Assembly (NCBI GenBank): GCA_007117775.1
Contig: SKFX01000074.1
Location: forward strand, 1 to 12,323
Direction of reading: 5' to 3'
DNA length: 12,323 nt
Source of the DNA: Ilumatobacteraceae bacterium
GTDB taxonomy: Bacteria > Actinomycetota > Acidimicrobiia > Acidimicrobiales > Ilumatobacteraceae
The notes below the pieces were generated by a model, which did no database searches, had not been told where the DNA came from, and was given only the letters and a program-made list of their open reading frames with translations. Below, in pieces: positions 1 to 6,286 of the stretch; position 1 is the first letter of the stretch; every line of letters starts with the position of its first letter. Position numbers and translations under genes: made by a program.

Positions 1-5
1 GGGGC

Positions 6-1040
6 ATGTCCTCGACCGCCGTGCTCCCCATGGCCGATCCGGCCGTGGCTCGGGTACTGGTGCGTGGTTCGGGAACCCTCGCCGATCGGGTGGCAGCGCT
101 GTTGGATGACCACGAGGTGGTTCTCGACGACGGTCGCGTTGACCCCGATGGTGCTGTTGCGGTCGACCCGGGCCGGTTCGACATCGTGGTGGAGCTCTCC
201 GTCGGAGACCATGACGCGATGGCGAGGCGACGGCGCAGTGCGACCGTGGCAGCGGATCGGCTCGTCTCGATGGCGTCATCGGTCGGTGCTGACCATCTGG
301 TCCTGGTCTCCTCGGCGATGGCCTACGGTGCGGCTCCCAACAATCCGGTTCCCCTCACCGAAGAGGCCATCTTGCGGCCTGATCCCCGCTTCATCTACGC
401 CCGGCAGCTCGCCACCGCCGAACTACTCGTCGAGCGGTGGCGGCATAGCGGTGACGGTCGCAGTGCAACGGTGCTGCGACCTGCGATCCCGATGGCCGCC
501 GATGGATCCTCGAGTCTGGCGCGAGCTCTCGCAGCCGGATTCGGTCAACGGTTCGCACACTCCAGGCCGGGATCACAGTTCGTCCATCTCGACGATGTCG
601 CCACCGCAGTGGAGCTCGGGGTGCGCGAGCGGCTCGACGGTGTGTTCAACGTCGCTCCCGACGGATGGATTCCGGGCGAGCGTCTCTTGGCGCTGACCGG
701 CGATGAACTGCGCGTGCCGTTGCCCGATCGAGTTGCGGAGGTCGTCGAGGCGTTGCGCTGGCGATTCCAGCGCGGGCCGATCCCACCGGGTCTGCGCTCG
801 TACACCCAGTTCCCCTGGTCGGTTGCCAATGACAAACTCAAGGCCTGTGGTTGGCGGCCGACGGTGACCAACGAACAGGTCTATGTGGAGGGGACCGAGG
901 GTCGTTGGTGGACCACGATCACGCCGAAACGACGCCAGGAACTGGCGCTCGGTGGCCTCGTCGCGGTCATCGTCGCTGCAATCTCGGCGGCGGTGAGTCT
1001 GTTCGCGTGGTCGCGGACGCGCCGAAGTCGACCCGATTGA
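6..1040 (+). CDS. NAD-dependent epimerase/dehydratase-like (SDR) protein with C-terminal membrane anchor
   Basis: A 344-residue protein of the extended SDR (nucleotide-sugar epimerase/dehydratase) type. Visible family marks are VSSAMAYG (101-108), matching the 'SSxxxYG' strand; a following P-L-T-E-E segment; Y131 of the active-site helix; LRP at 157-159; and a late 'GWRP' (282-285). Two key motifs are degenerate. The N-terminal dinucleotide loop reads VLVRGSGTLA (17-26) instead of GxxGxxG, and the YxxxK lysine is replaced by Leu (L135). A hydrophobic segment at about 314-335 followed by basic residues suggests a C-terminal membrane anchor with the catalytic domain in the cytoplasm. The ATG at 6 lies at the window edge, so the true start may be here, at Met9, or further upstream. 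The last 74 bp overlap the opposite-strand gene ending at 967. Family membership is fairly sure. Activity is doubtful: this may be a non-catalytic nucleotide-sugar-binding or scaffold protein. No substrate can be assigned. Confidence 0.8.
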   Translation: MSSTAVLPMADPAVARVLVRGSGTLADRVAALLDDHEVVLDDGRVDPDGAVAVDPGRFDIVVELSVGDHDAMARRRRSATVAADRLVSMASSVGADHLVLVSSAMAYGAAPNNPVPLTEEAILRPDPRFIYARQLATAELLVERWRHSGDGRSATVLRPAIPMAADGSSSLARALAAGFGQRFAHSRPGSQFVHLDDVATAVELGVRERLDGVFNVAPDGWIPGERLLALTGDELRVPLPDRVAEVVEALRWRFQRGPIPPGLRSYTQFPWSVANDKLKACGWRPTVTNEQVYVEGTEGRWWTTITPKRRQELALGGLVAVIVAAISAAVSLFAWSRTRRSRPD

Positions 1041-2079
1041 GCATCACGATGTGGATTGAGGTGGCGTTCGCAGCCTCAGCATGTTCGCAGAGTGCGAGGA
1101 GGCGGCCCTGTCGGTCGATGATCGCAGTGCCACGATGGATGGTCGATGGATCGAGGTCGGTCAGGTCCGCGAAGCGCAGGACGATTGGATCCTCGGCCAG
1201 TACGGTGACCATGTCGTCTGGTCGGGGCTCGGCCACCGATGGGCGATAGCCGTCGACGTCCATTTCGGCTGGGAGCCTGATCAACGCCGGAGTGTCCTGT
1301 CCACCGGGATCGAGGACATCGGCCTCGGTGATGGTCCCATCGGCGAGTCGGATATCGATCGTGAACGGCAGTTCCCAGTCCAGATTTCCGAGGCGGTCAC
1401 CGATCTGGGCGCCCAGTGACATCACCTGGCGGATCGCGCTCGCAGCCACAACACCGAGGCCTCCGGCAGCGAGCGGTGTGGCCAGGGGGGCCATCGCGGG
1501 ATCCGCAGCCACCGATGGTGCGCGACGATCGCCATCGCGCTCATCGTCGGTGGCTGAGTTCTCATCCGGTCGGTCCAGCGTGGTTTCAGCCGGATCGGTC
1601 GGCGTCGACTGGTCAGACGGTGTGTCCCCAGCATCGCCGGTCTGATCGCCACCAGCGGAGCGATCGATCGGTTGGTCCGATGCCCCGTGGTCGGGGTCGT
1701 TCACGCTCGGTGGCGGCTCGCCGGTCTCTGCTCCGGACTGATTCCGAGACCTGTCAGGATCGACCTCGGTGGCTCCGATCGCCGGCGCCGTCGGGTTGTC
1801 CCGGTCGGGTTGAGCGGATCCCGGCTCGAGGGTGATCGCCGGTGTCGTTCGCAGATCAGCGATCTCTGACGCTGAGTCCAGTGACGGTTCGAGGACCGAT
1901 GGGGTGACGAGGACGATCGCGGCCACGATGGCCAGCATTCCCGTCATACCGAGGCCGAGAGCGATGAAGCGGCCCTGGCGGCTCTGGGTCTCGGCGGCCA
2001 CGATACGACGCGATTCAGCGGCGAGTTCTGAGGGATGACGCCATGAGCGCTCATGCGGGGGAATCGGACCGGAGACCAC
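967..2079 (-). CDS. Membrane-anchored protein with WRHPSEL motif and degenerate trypsin-like domain
   Basis: A 370-residue protein starting at a GTG. Order of parts: a short cytoplasmic N-terminus with PPHERSWRHPSEL (7-19), a motif I know from actinobacterial membrane-anchored trypsin/HtrA-like proteases; one transmembrane helix (about 37-59); a long Asp/Pro/Thr/Ser-rich linker (about 65-195); and a folded domain (about 200-345). That domain follows the trypsin-like layout: a 'VVAASAI' strand where TAAH would sit, L-A-D-G then a 'DTPALIRLP' segment where D-x-A-hhhL is usual, and GTAIIDRQGRLLAL (327-340) where GDSGGPhhxxxGxhhGh would sit. The catalytic His and Ser are absent, so it looks like a pseudoprotease facing outward. 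The 3' end overlaps the preceding epimerase-like gene by 74 bp. It is divergent from moaE. Its role is unknown; regulated-proteolysis partner or sensor is inference. Gene reality is well supported by the N-terminal motif and domain order. Confidence 0.8.
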   Translation of the reverse strand: MVSGPIPPHERSWRHPSELAAESRRIVAAETQSRQGRFIALGLGMTGMLAIVAAIVLVTPSVLEPSLDSASEIADLRTTPAITLEPGSAQPDRDNPTAPAIGATEVDPDRSRNQSGAETGEPPPSVNDPDHGASDQPIDRSAGGDQTGDAGDTPSDQSTPTDPAETTLDRPDENSATDDERDGDRRAPSVAADPAMAPLATPLAAGGLGVVAASAIRQVMSLGAQIGDRLGNLDWELPFTIDIRLADGTITEADVLDPGGQDTPALIRLPAEMDVDGYRPSVAEPRPDDMVTVLAEDPIVLRFADLTDLDPSTIHRGTAIIDRQGRLLALCEHAEAANATSIHIVMLNRVDFGASATTRTDSPPPRLQRR

Positions 2080-2088
2080 GACATCGAG

Positions 2089-2094
2089 ACATTA
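2089..2094 (-). promoter_or_regulatory. Candidate -10 element (TAATGT) of the WRHPSEL gene
   Basis: On the minus strand a TANNNT hexamer ends 9 nt before the GTG start at 2079, giving an expected leader of only a few bases. No Shine-Dalgarno sequence precedes the GTG. No clear -35 box is seen. Supported mainly by the matching arrangement at other divergent starts in this window. Confidence 0.4.
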
Positions 2095-2149
2095 CCTCTG
2101 CGATCGCCTGAGCTGGGCGCGACACCGGTTGTGTTGGTCCCCGGCGCGG

Positions 2150-2155
2150 TACGAT
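2150..2155 (+). promoter_or_regulatory. Candidate -10 element (TACGAT) of the moaE operon
   Basis: A TANNNT hexamer lies 7 nt before the GTG start of moaE, so transcription would begin at or next to the start codon (leaderless or near-leaderless). A possible weak -35 (TTGTGT, 2129-2134) has a short 15-nt spacer. The 83-bp gap 2080-2162 is the only untranslated DNA before this operon, so the promoter must lie here or inside the divergent gene. Confidence 0.4.
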
Positions 2156-2162
2156 ACGAGCC

Positions 2163-2684
2163 GTGTCCACCCACGGAGATCTCTGGCTCGGCCTGCAGGA
2201 GACTGCGCTGCCGATCGGCGAGGTCTACGAATGGGCCGTGCAGCCAGATTGTGGCGCAGTGGTGCTGTTCAGCGGCACCGTGCGCGACCACGCCGAGGGC
2301 CGCGACGGGGTCGAATTCCTGACCTATGAGGCCTACGAGGAGCAGGTGATCCCGAAACTCGAGGCCGTGGCCGCCGAGACCAGGCGTCAGTGGTCCGAGA
2401 TCGGCCGCATCGCATTGTTGCATCGCACCGGCCGTCTCGAACTCGGCGAGAGTTCGGTGGTCGTCGCGGTCTCAGCACCCCATCGGCCTGAGGCCTTCGA
2501 GGCTGCCCGCTTCGCCATCGATGCCCTCAAAGCAACGGTGCCGATCTGGAAACACGAGGTCTGGGACGGCGGTGAGGACTGGGGAACCGGTTCGGCTGCA
2601 CCGCTCGAGGTGGAGGAGTTCGCGGGCTCTCGTCTCAGCGATTCGGTCCCCTCGGCCTCACAGCGACGGGGCTCGTCGGAGTGA
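2163..2684 (+). CDS. moaE: Molybdopterin synthase catalytic (large) subunit MoaE
   Basis: MoaE, with the thiocarboxylated MoaD subunit, transfers sulfur onto precursor Z (cPMP) to make molybdopterin in the cytoplasm. The protein (173 aa, GTG start) shows the family marks: GAVVLFSGTVRDH (31-43), containing the equivalent of E. coli Arg39; LHRTGRLELGE (86-96); SAPHRPEAFEAARF (104-117) with H107/R108, matching E. coli H103/R104; and the catalytic lysines K123 and K130 in KATVPIWKHE, at a constant offset of 4 from E. coli K119 and K126. The usual length is about 150; the extra ~25 residues are a Ser-rich C-terminal tail. The stop codon overlaps the next start (GTGA, 2681-2684), so it heads a translationally coupled operon with a small membrane protein and mreB. 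No moaD or other Moco gene is visible in the window. Confidence 0.95.
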   Translation: MSTHGDLWLGLQETALPIGEVYEWAVQPDCGAVVLFSGTVRDHAEGRDGVEFLTYEAYEEQVIPKLEAVAAETRRQWSEIGRIALLHRTGRLELGESSVVVAVSAPHRPEAFEAARFAIDALKATVPIWKHEVWDGGEDWGTGSAAPLEVEEFAGSRLSDSVPSASQRRGSSE

Positions 2685-3052
2685 TCGGTGCACTCGCTGC
2701 GTTGATGGCCTTCGTTGCGGCGGGCGTCGGGGCGATCGTCATGGTTCGTCGTCGCCCCGCCGATCCGGTGACGCAGTTCCGACGTCAGATCGATGCATTG
2801 TCCGCTGAATCGCGCCGCACCGTCATCACCCAGCGATCCGAGTCCGCAACGGCCGGGGTGCAGACGGCCAACGCCAGCACTGTGGCGGGCGCCTCCAGCG
2901 ACGCCACCTCCGAGGAGTCCGACACGGCCGCCGACTCCGCACTTCCAGCGAGTGACTCGAACGGTTCGGACAACGACGAGGGTGCATGGTCGGATCAGTC
3001 GTCGGCCGATACCTCGACGCAGAGCACCTCAGGGGCGCCCGATGGCTCGTGA
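2681..3052 (+). CDS. Small membrane protein of unknown function between moaE and mreB
   Basis: A 123-residue protein starting at a GTG that overlaps the moaE stop by 4 nt. Its stop lies 11 nt inside mreB, so it is translationally coupled on both sides. Residues 3-22 form one hydrophobic helix, followed by MVRRRP, which predicts an N-out, C-in orientation by the positive-inside rule. Residues 26-50 (starting ADPVTQFRRQIDALSAESRR) look like a conserved cytoplasmic helix. The remainder (about 52-123) is a disordered, acidic Ser/Thr/Asp/Ala-rich tail. I do not recognise a family. Being coupled to mreB and having a cytoplasmic helix makes a membrane adaptor or regulator of MreB a reasonable guess, but that is inference from context only. 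The reading frame is supported by the overlaps at both ends and by the coherent membrane-segment architecture. Confidence 0.75.
   Translation: MIGALAALMAFVAAGVGAIVMVRRRPADPVTQFRRQIDALSAESRRTVITQRSESATAGVQTANASTVAGASSDATSEESDTAADSALPASDSNGSDNDEGAWSDQSSADTSTQSTSGAPDGS
3031..3035 (+). promoter_or_regulatory. Shine-Dalgarno sequence (AGGGG) for mreB
   Basis: AGGGG sits 6 nt before the ATG at 3042, inside the upstream small gene. It supports that ATG over the far upstream in-frame start at 2793, which would add 83 low-complexity residues that MreB proteins do not have. Confidence 0.6.
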
Positions 3053-4046
3053 CCTCGCCATCGATCTCGGCACCGCCAACACCTTGGTGTACATGAAGGG
3101 CCGTGGCATCGTGCTCAACGAGCCATCGGTGATCGCCCTCAACCGCCAGACCGGCGAAGTGCTCGCGACCGGCCGGGAGGCCTGGCAGATGATCGGGCGC
3201 ACACCGGGATACATCGTGGCGGTGCGGCCGCTGCGCGGTGGTGCGATCACCGACTTCGAGATCACCGAGCGCATGATTCGCCTGCTGCTGCAGCGCGTCG
3301 GCCTCAGCCGGTTCTCGCGTCCCAAGGTCGTGATCTGTGTGCCATCGGCGATCACCGAGGTGGAGCGACGCGCCGTGACCGACGCGGCACGACGCGCCGG
3401 TGCTGCTGATGCCAACCTGATCGAACAGCCGATGGCGGCTGCGATCGGCGCCGATCTGCCCATCGATGAGCCGATCGGCAATATGGTCATCGATATCGGT
3501 GGCGGCACGACCGAGACAGCGGTGATCAGCCTGGGAGGCATCGTCGCACTCGAGGCGGTGCGGGTCGGGTCCTTCGACATCGATGCCGCGATCCAGGGCT
3601 ATGTGCGGCGCGAACACGGCATCGCCGTGGGTGAACGCACTGCTGAAGAGATCAAGATGGCGATCGGGTCGGCAATGCCGACCGAGCATGAGCGCCAAGC
3701 CGAGGTGCGCGGTCGCGATCTCATGACCGGCCTGCCCAAGACGGTCATCTTGCACCCCGAAGAGGTCCGGGGCGCGATCGAAGAGGTCGTGTCGGCGATC
3801 ATCGAGTCGGTGGTCCGGTGCCTGGCCAAGGCGCCGCCTGAGCTGTCCCAGGACTTCTTGATGCGCGGGATGTACCTCGTCGGCGGTGGCGGCCTGCTCC
3901 GCGGACTCGCAGCGCGCATCGAGCGCGAAACCCAGGTCCCGGTGCGCATGTCCAATGTGCCCCTCGAAGCGGTCGTGCTCGGCGCCGGTCACGTGATCGA
4001 GCACTATGACGCCCTCAAGGGCATGTTCATGGGCGTGCGTCGCTGA
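3042..4046 (+). CDS. mreB: Rod shape-determining actin homologue MreB
   Basis: MreB is a bacterial actin that polymerises on the inner face of the membrane and guides lateral cell-wall synthesis. At 334 residues it has the usual length. The ATPase signatures of the actin/Hsp70 fold are complete: phosphate-1 DLGTANT (8-14), the connect-1 region PSAITEVERRAVTDAA (101-116), LIEQPMAAAIG (126-136) with the catalytic-type Glu E128, phosphate-2 DIGGGTTE (151-158), the adenine-contact EEIK (202-205) and the adenosine motif GGGGLLRGL (281-289). The start at 3042 was chosen because MARDLAIDLGTANT matches the family N-terminus and follows an AGGGG ribosome site. It is the last gene of the moaE operon and ends 4 bp before the convergent sugar-dehydrogenase gene. 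mreC, mreD and rodA are not in the window. Most coccoid actinobacteria lack MreB, so its presence suggests rod or curved cells. Mbl-type paralogues would look the same here. Confidence 0.95.
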   Translation: MARDLAIDLGTANTLVYMKGRGIVLNEPSVIALNRQTGEVLATGREAWQMIGRTPGYIVAVRPLRGGAITDFEITERMIRLLLQRVGLSRFSRPKVVICVPSAITEVERRAVTDAARRAGAADANLIEQPMAAAIGADLPIDEPIGNMVIDIGGGTTETAVISLGGIVALEAVRVGSFDIDAAIQGYVRREHGIAVGERTAEEIKMAIGSAMPTEHERQAEVRGRDLMTGLPKTVILHPEEVRGAIEEVVSAIIESVVRCLAKAPPELSQDFLMRGMYLVGGGGLLRGLAARIERETQVPVRMSNVPLEAVVLGAGHVIEHYDALKGMFMGVRR

Positions 4047-4050
4047 GCGA

Positions 4051-5361
4051 TCACTGAGCCCCGTGACGATCGATCCGCCAGATCGTCCCGTTGTGCGAAG
4101 CCACCCACATCTCGTCATCGGGACCCCGTGACACCGCTGCGACCTGATCGAGTCGGAGCAGTTCGACCTCGATATCAGCGTCGGCGTCGTATGCCCACAG
4201 CCGACCCGAGCAGAAGTCGCTGAACACATAGGCGGCCTCGAGTTCGGTGATCGAGCCGTTTCGGTAGACATCGCCGCCGGTGATCGAACATCCGCGCTCG
4301 CCGTGTTGATAGACCAGCACCGGACGGTGGTGGTCGGTGACGATGACATCGTCGTTGAATTCACTGAGCCCCTCGAAAGCGCTCCAGCCGAAATGCACAC
4401 CGGCACCGGCGACGGTGCCATCGGCGCTGGCGCGCACCAGGTTCAGTTCCTCGTAGTCGTTCTGTCCCACATCGGCAACCCAGAGATCCCCGGTCACCTC
4501 ATCAAAGCCGAAGCCCCATGGGTTGCGAAGGCCGATCGCGAACAGTTCGGGTCGTGCTCCCTCGACGCCGAGGTAGGGGTTGTCGGCGGGGATCTGGTAC
4601 GGGGCGTCTGCTGTGGGGGTCGGGTCGATGCGCAGGAGTGCACCGTGGAGGCTGGTCAGGTCGGTGGCGAGGCGCAAGGGGTCCCCGGCCGACCCGCCAT
4701 CACCCATCCCGATGTAGAGCATGGCGTCGGGGCCGATGACGACCCGGCCGCCATTGTGGTTGCCGAAGGGCTGTTCGATCTCGAGCAGCACCCGACGTGA
4801 TCCGGGGTCCAGCTGACCGTCGGTGTCGACGCGGTACTCGGCGATGACGGTGTCACCGTCGAGGTCGGTGTGGTTCACATAGGCGCGATCGCCATCGGGG
4901 GAGAAGGCCAGGCCCAACAGACCCTGTTCGCCGCGCGCTGCGGTGAGGGCACGCAGATCTCCGACCTCCTCGACAGCGCCCGTATCGGTGTCGACAGCCA
5001 TGATCCCGCCGTCCTGATCGATGACGAACTGGCGATCGTCGCCGGGTCGCAGCGCGAAACCGATCGGCTGCGTGGTGGTTGCGATCTCGGTGGCGATCAC
5101 ATCGGGGGCGCCATCGGCGAGTGGTGATGGGCGATCGAGGATCGCCAATTCGTCGTCGACGCCGGACTCAGCCTCAGGCGACACATCGACGGATTCGGTG
5201 CTCGTCGTCGCATCATCGACAGTGTCGGTGGTCTCGACAGTGTCCGGGGTGACGGGTGCGTCGTCAGACGATGAGCAGGCGCTCAGCGCTGCGCTCGCAC
5301 CGACCATGGCCAGCGCGGCAGCAGTCCATCGCAGACGGGTGGGGATCCGCTGGGGTTTCAT
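4051..5361 (-). CDS. Lipoprotein PQQ-dependent sugar dehydrogenase family protein (GSDH/sorbosone dehydrogenase type)
   Basis: A 436-residue exported lipoprotein: basic N-terminus, hydrophobic stretch and lipobox LSAC with the acylated Cys at C29, then an acidic Thr/Ser/Asp linker to about residue 75. The rest is a six-bladed propeller of the soluble glucose/aldose-sugar dehydrogenase family. Marks include ARGEQGLLGLAFSPDG (142-157), GNHNGG (200-205) with H202 equivalent to the catalytic base of soluble GDH, GMGDGG (218-223), and GLRNPWGFG (277-285), whose Arg contacts PQQ in the family, then DLWVADVGQ (292-300) and HFGWSAFEG (323-331). C358 and C384 could form a disulfide. It would oxidise sugars or aldehydes on the outer face of the membrane. 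Substrate is unknown, and some family members have other roles. Its ATG overlaps the tesB stop (ATGA, 5358-5361). No PQQ synthesis gene is in the window. Confidence 0.85.
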   Translation of the reverse strand: MKPQRIPTRLRWTAAALAMVGASAALSACSSSDDAPVTPDTVETTDTVDDATTSTESVDVSPEAESGVDDELAILDRPSPLADGAPDVIATEIATTTQPIGFALRPGDDRQFVIDQDGGIMAVDTDTGAVEEVGDLRALTAARGEQGLLGLAFSPDGDRAYVNHTDLDGDTVIAEYRVDTDGQLDPGSRRVLLEIEQPFGNHNGGRVVIGPDAMLYIGMGDGGSAGDPLRLATDLTSLHGALLRIDPTPTADAPYQIPADNPYLGVEGARPELFAIGLRNPWGFGFDEVTGDLWVADVGQNDYEELNLVRASADGTVAGAGVHFGWSAFEGLSEFNDDVIVTDHHRPVLVYQHGERGCSITGGDVYRNGSITELEAAYVFSDFCSGRLWAYDADADIEVELLRLDQVAAVSRGPDDEMWVASHNGTIWRIDRHGAQ

Positions 5362-6218
5362 CCCCCATCAGTCAAGCGGGTGAGACCCTCTTGGACCACG
5401 CTGACCGCCAAGGTGCCGTCTCGGGTGAAGATCGCTCCGCCGGCGAGGCCGCGCGCCGATGACGATGACAGGGCGGTCTGGTCGTAGAGCAGCCACTCAT
5501 CGGCACGGAACGGTCGGTGGAACCACATGGCATGGTCCAGGCTCGCCATCTGCAGGTTCGGGTTCTCCCAGGAGAGCCCGAAGGGCAACAAGGTGGTGTC
5601 GAGCAGGGTCATATCGCTCGCATAGGTCAAGATGCACTTGTGCAGCACCGGATCGTCGGGGAGTGGGCCATCGGCGCGCAGCCACACCCACTGGCTGTCA
5701 GCTGTCTCACCCCGGCGCGAGACAGGATCGGACCCGACATATCTGACATCGATCGGCCGTGGTCGGTCGTACCAGTCGCCGAGTTGTTCGCGGAACGGTT
5801 CCATCCTGGTCTTGAAGTCGGGTAGTGACTCAGGGTCGGGCAGGCCGTCTGGCATCTGGATCTGGTGATCGAGACCCGGTTCATCGGTGTGGAAGCTGGC
5901 CTGCAGGTTGAAGATCGCCCGTCCATGCTGGATCGCCACGACTCGTCGGGTGGTGAAACTGCGGCCATCGCGCAGCCGGTCCACCTCATAGAGGATCGGA
6001 TGCTCGGGATCGCCGGGACGCAAGAAGTAGGCATGCAGTGAATGCACCATGCGCCCGGGGGTGTCGACGGTGCGCGCTGCGGCCACGAGGGCCTGGCCGG
6101 CCACCTGGCCCCCGAAGACACGCTGGCGGCTCTCGTCAGGCGAGTTGCCCCGGAACAAGTTGACCTCGATGGTCTCGAGATCGAGGAGGCTGATCAGTTC
6201 ATCGACTGCATGGGTCAC
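5358..6218 (-). CDS. tesB: Acyl-CoA thioesterase II (TesB)
   Basis: A double-hotdog acyl-CoA thioesterase that hydrolyses medium- and long-chain acyl-CoA to free acid and CoA in the cytoplasm. With the GTG start at 6218 the protein is 286 aa, the same length as E. coli TesB. The start was chosen because VTHAVDELISLLDLE fits the family N-terminus; upstream residues in frame do not. Motifs: VFGGQVAGQAL (34-44), HSLHAYFLRPGDP (59-71), ILTYASDMTLLDT (196-208) and ASLDHAMWFHRPF (225-237). The catalytic network of E. coli (D204, T228, Q278) maps at a constant offset of 2 to D202, S226 and Q276; Thr is conservatively replaced by Ser. It is first in a two-gene operon with the lipoprotein sugar dehydrogenase (4-nt overlap) and is divergent from the methyltransferase gene at 6287. 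A functional link between the two operon members is not evident. Confidence 0.94.
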   Translation of the reverse strand: MTHAVDELISLLDLETIEVNLFRGNSPDESRQRVFGGQVAGQALVAAARTVDTPGRMVHSLHAYFLRPGDPEHPILYEVDRLRDGRSFTTRRVVAIQHGRAIFNLQASFHTDEPGLDHQIQMPDGLPDPESLPDFKTRMEPFREQLGDWYDRPRPIDVRYVGSDPVSRRGETADSQWVWLRADGPLPDDPVLHKCILTYASDMTLLDTTLLPFGLSWENPNLQMASLDHAMWFHRPFRADEWLLYDQTALSSSSARGLAGGAIFTRDGTLAVSVVQEGLTRLTDGG

Positions 6219-6222
6219 ACTC

Positions 6223-6238
6223 CCATGTTGCCATGTTG
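6223..6238. repeat. Perfect tandem duplication of the 8-mer CCATGTTG
   Basis: Two adjacent identical 8-bp copies (6223-6230 and 6231-6238) lie just upstream of the tesB GTG in the 68-bp divergent gap. On the minus strand they read CAACATGG twice, so the copies fall where the -10 region of tesB would be. It could be a small operator or chance. Nothing else notable is seen in the gap apart from the opposite promoter. Confidence 0.5.
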
Positions 6239-6274
6239 AACGGCCCACAGTCGGAGTCGTCGCAGTCGCAGCCC

Positions 6275-6280
6275 TAGAGT
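6275..6280 (+). promoter_or_regulatory. Candidate -10 element (TAGAGT) of the methyltransferase gene at 6287
   Basis: TAGAGT ends 6 nt before the ATG, so the predicted first transcribed base is the start codon itself or one next to it (leaderless). There is no Shine-Dalgarno sequence. The surrounding CCCTAG(A/C)GTG is shared, with identical spacing, with the promoter candidate of dtd at 10848-10853. Confidence 0.5.
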
Positions 6281-6286
6281 GCAGAT

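Noticed and set aside
1660..1690. GATC-rich words (for example GCGATCGATCGG) as a dispersed repeat or methylation-linked signal
   Set aside because: CGATCG-type words recur throughout the coding DNA, consistent with Asp/Arg/Ile codon use (GAT, CGA, ATC); without a count against expectation they are not evidence of a repeat family.
1545..1850. Low-complexity region as a repeat array or mobile-element scar
   Set aside because: It encodes the Asp/Pro/Thr/Ser-rich linker of the WRHPSEL protein; no direct-repeat unit is preserved at the DNA level.
2793..3041. N-terminal extension of mreB by 83 residues
   Set aside because: The extension is Pro/Arg-rich shadow sequence of the upstream small gene, and the ATG at 3042 has an AGGGG ribosome site and matches the family N-terminus.
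4047..4050. Terminator between mreB and the sugar dehydrogenase gene
   Set aside because: Only 4 bp separate the stop codons and no hairpin with a T-run is present nearby.
2826..4421. 531-codon open frame on the minus strand opposite mreB
   Set aside because: It spans the whole of mreB and part of the next gene in antisense. Its His/Asp/Arg-rich composition is the usual mirror image of GC-rich codons, and it has no recognisable domain.
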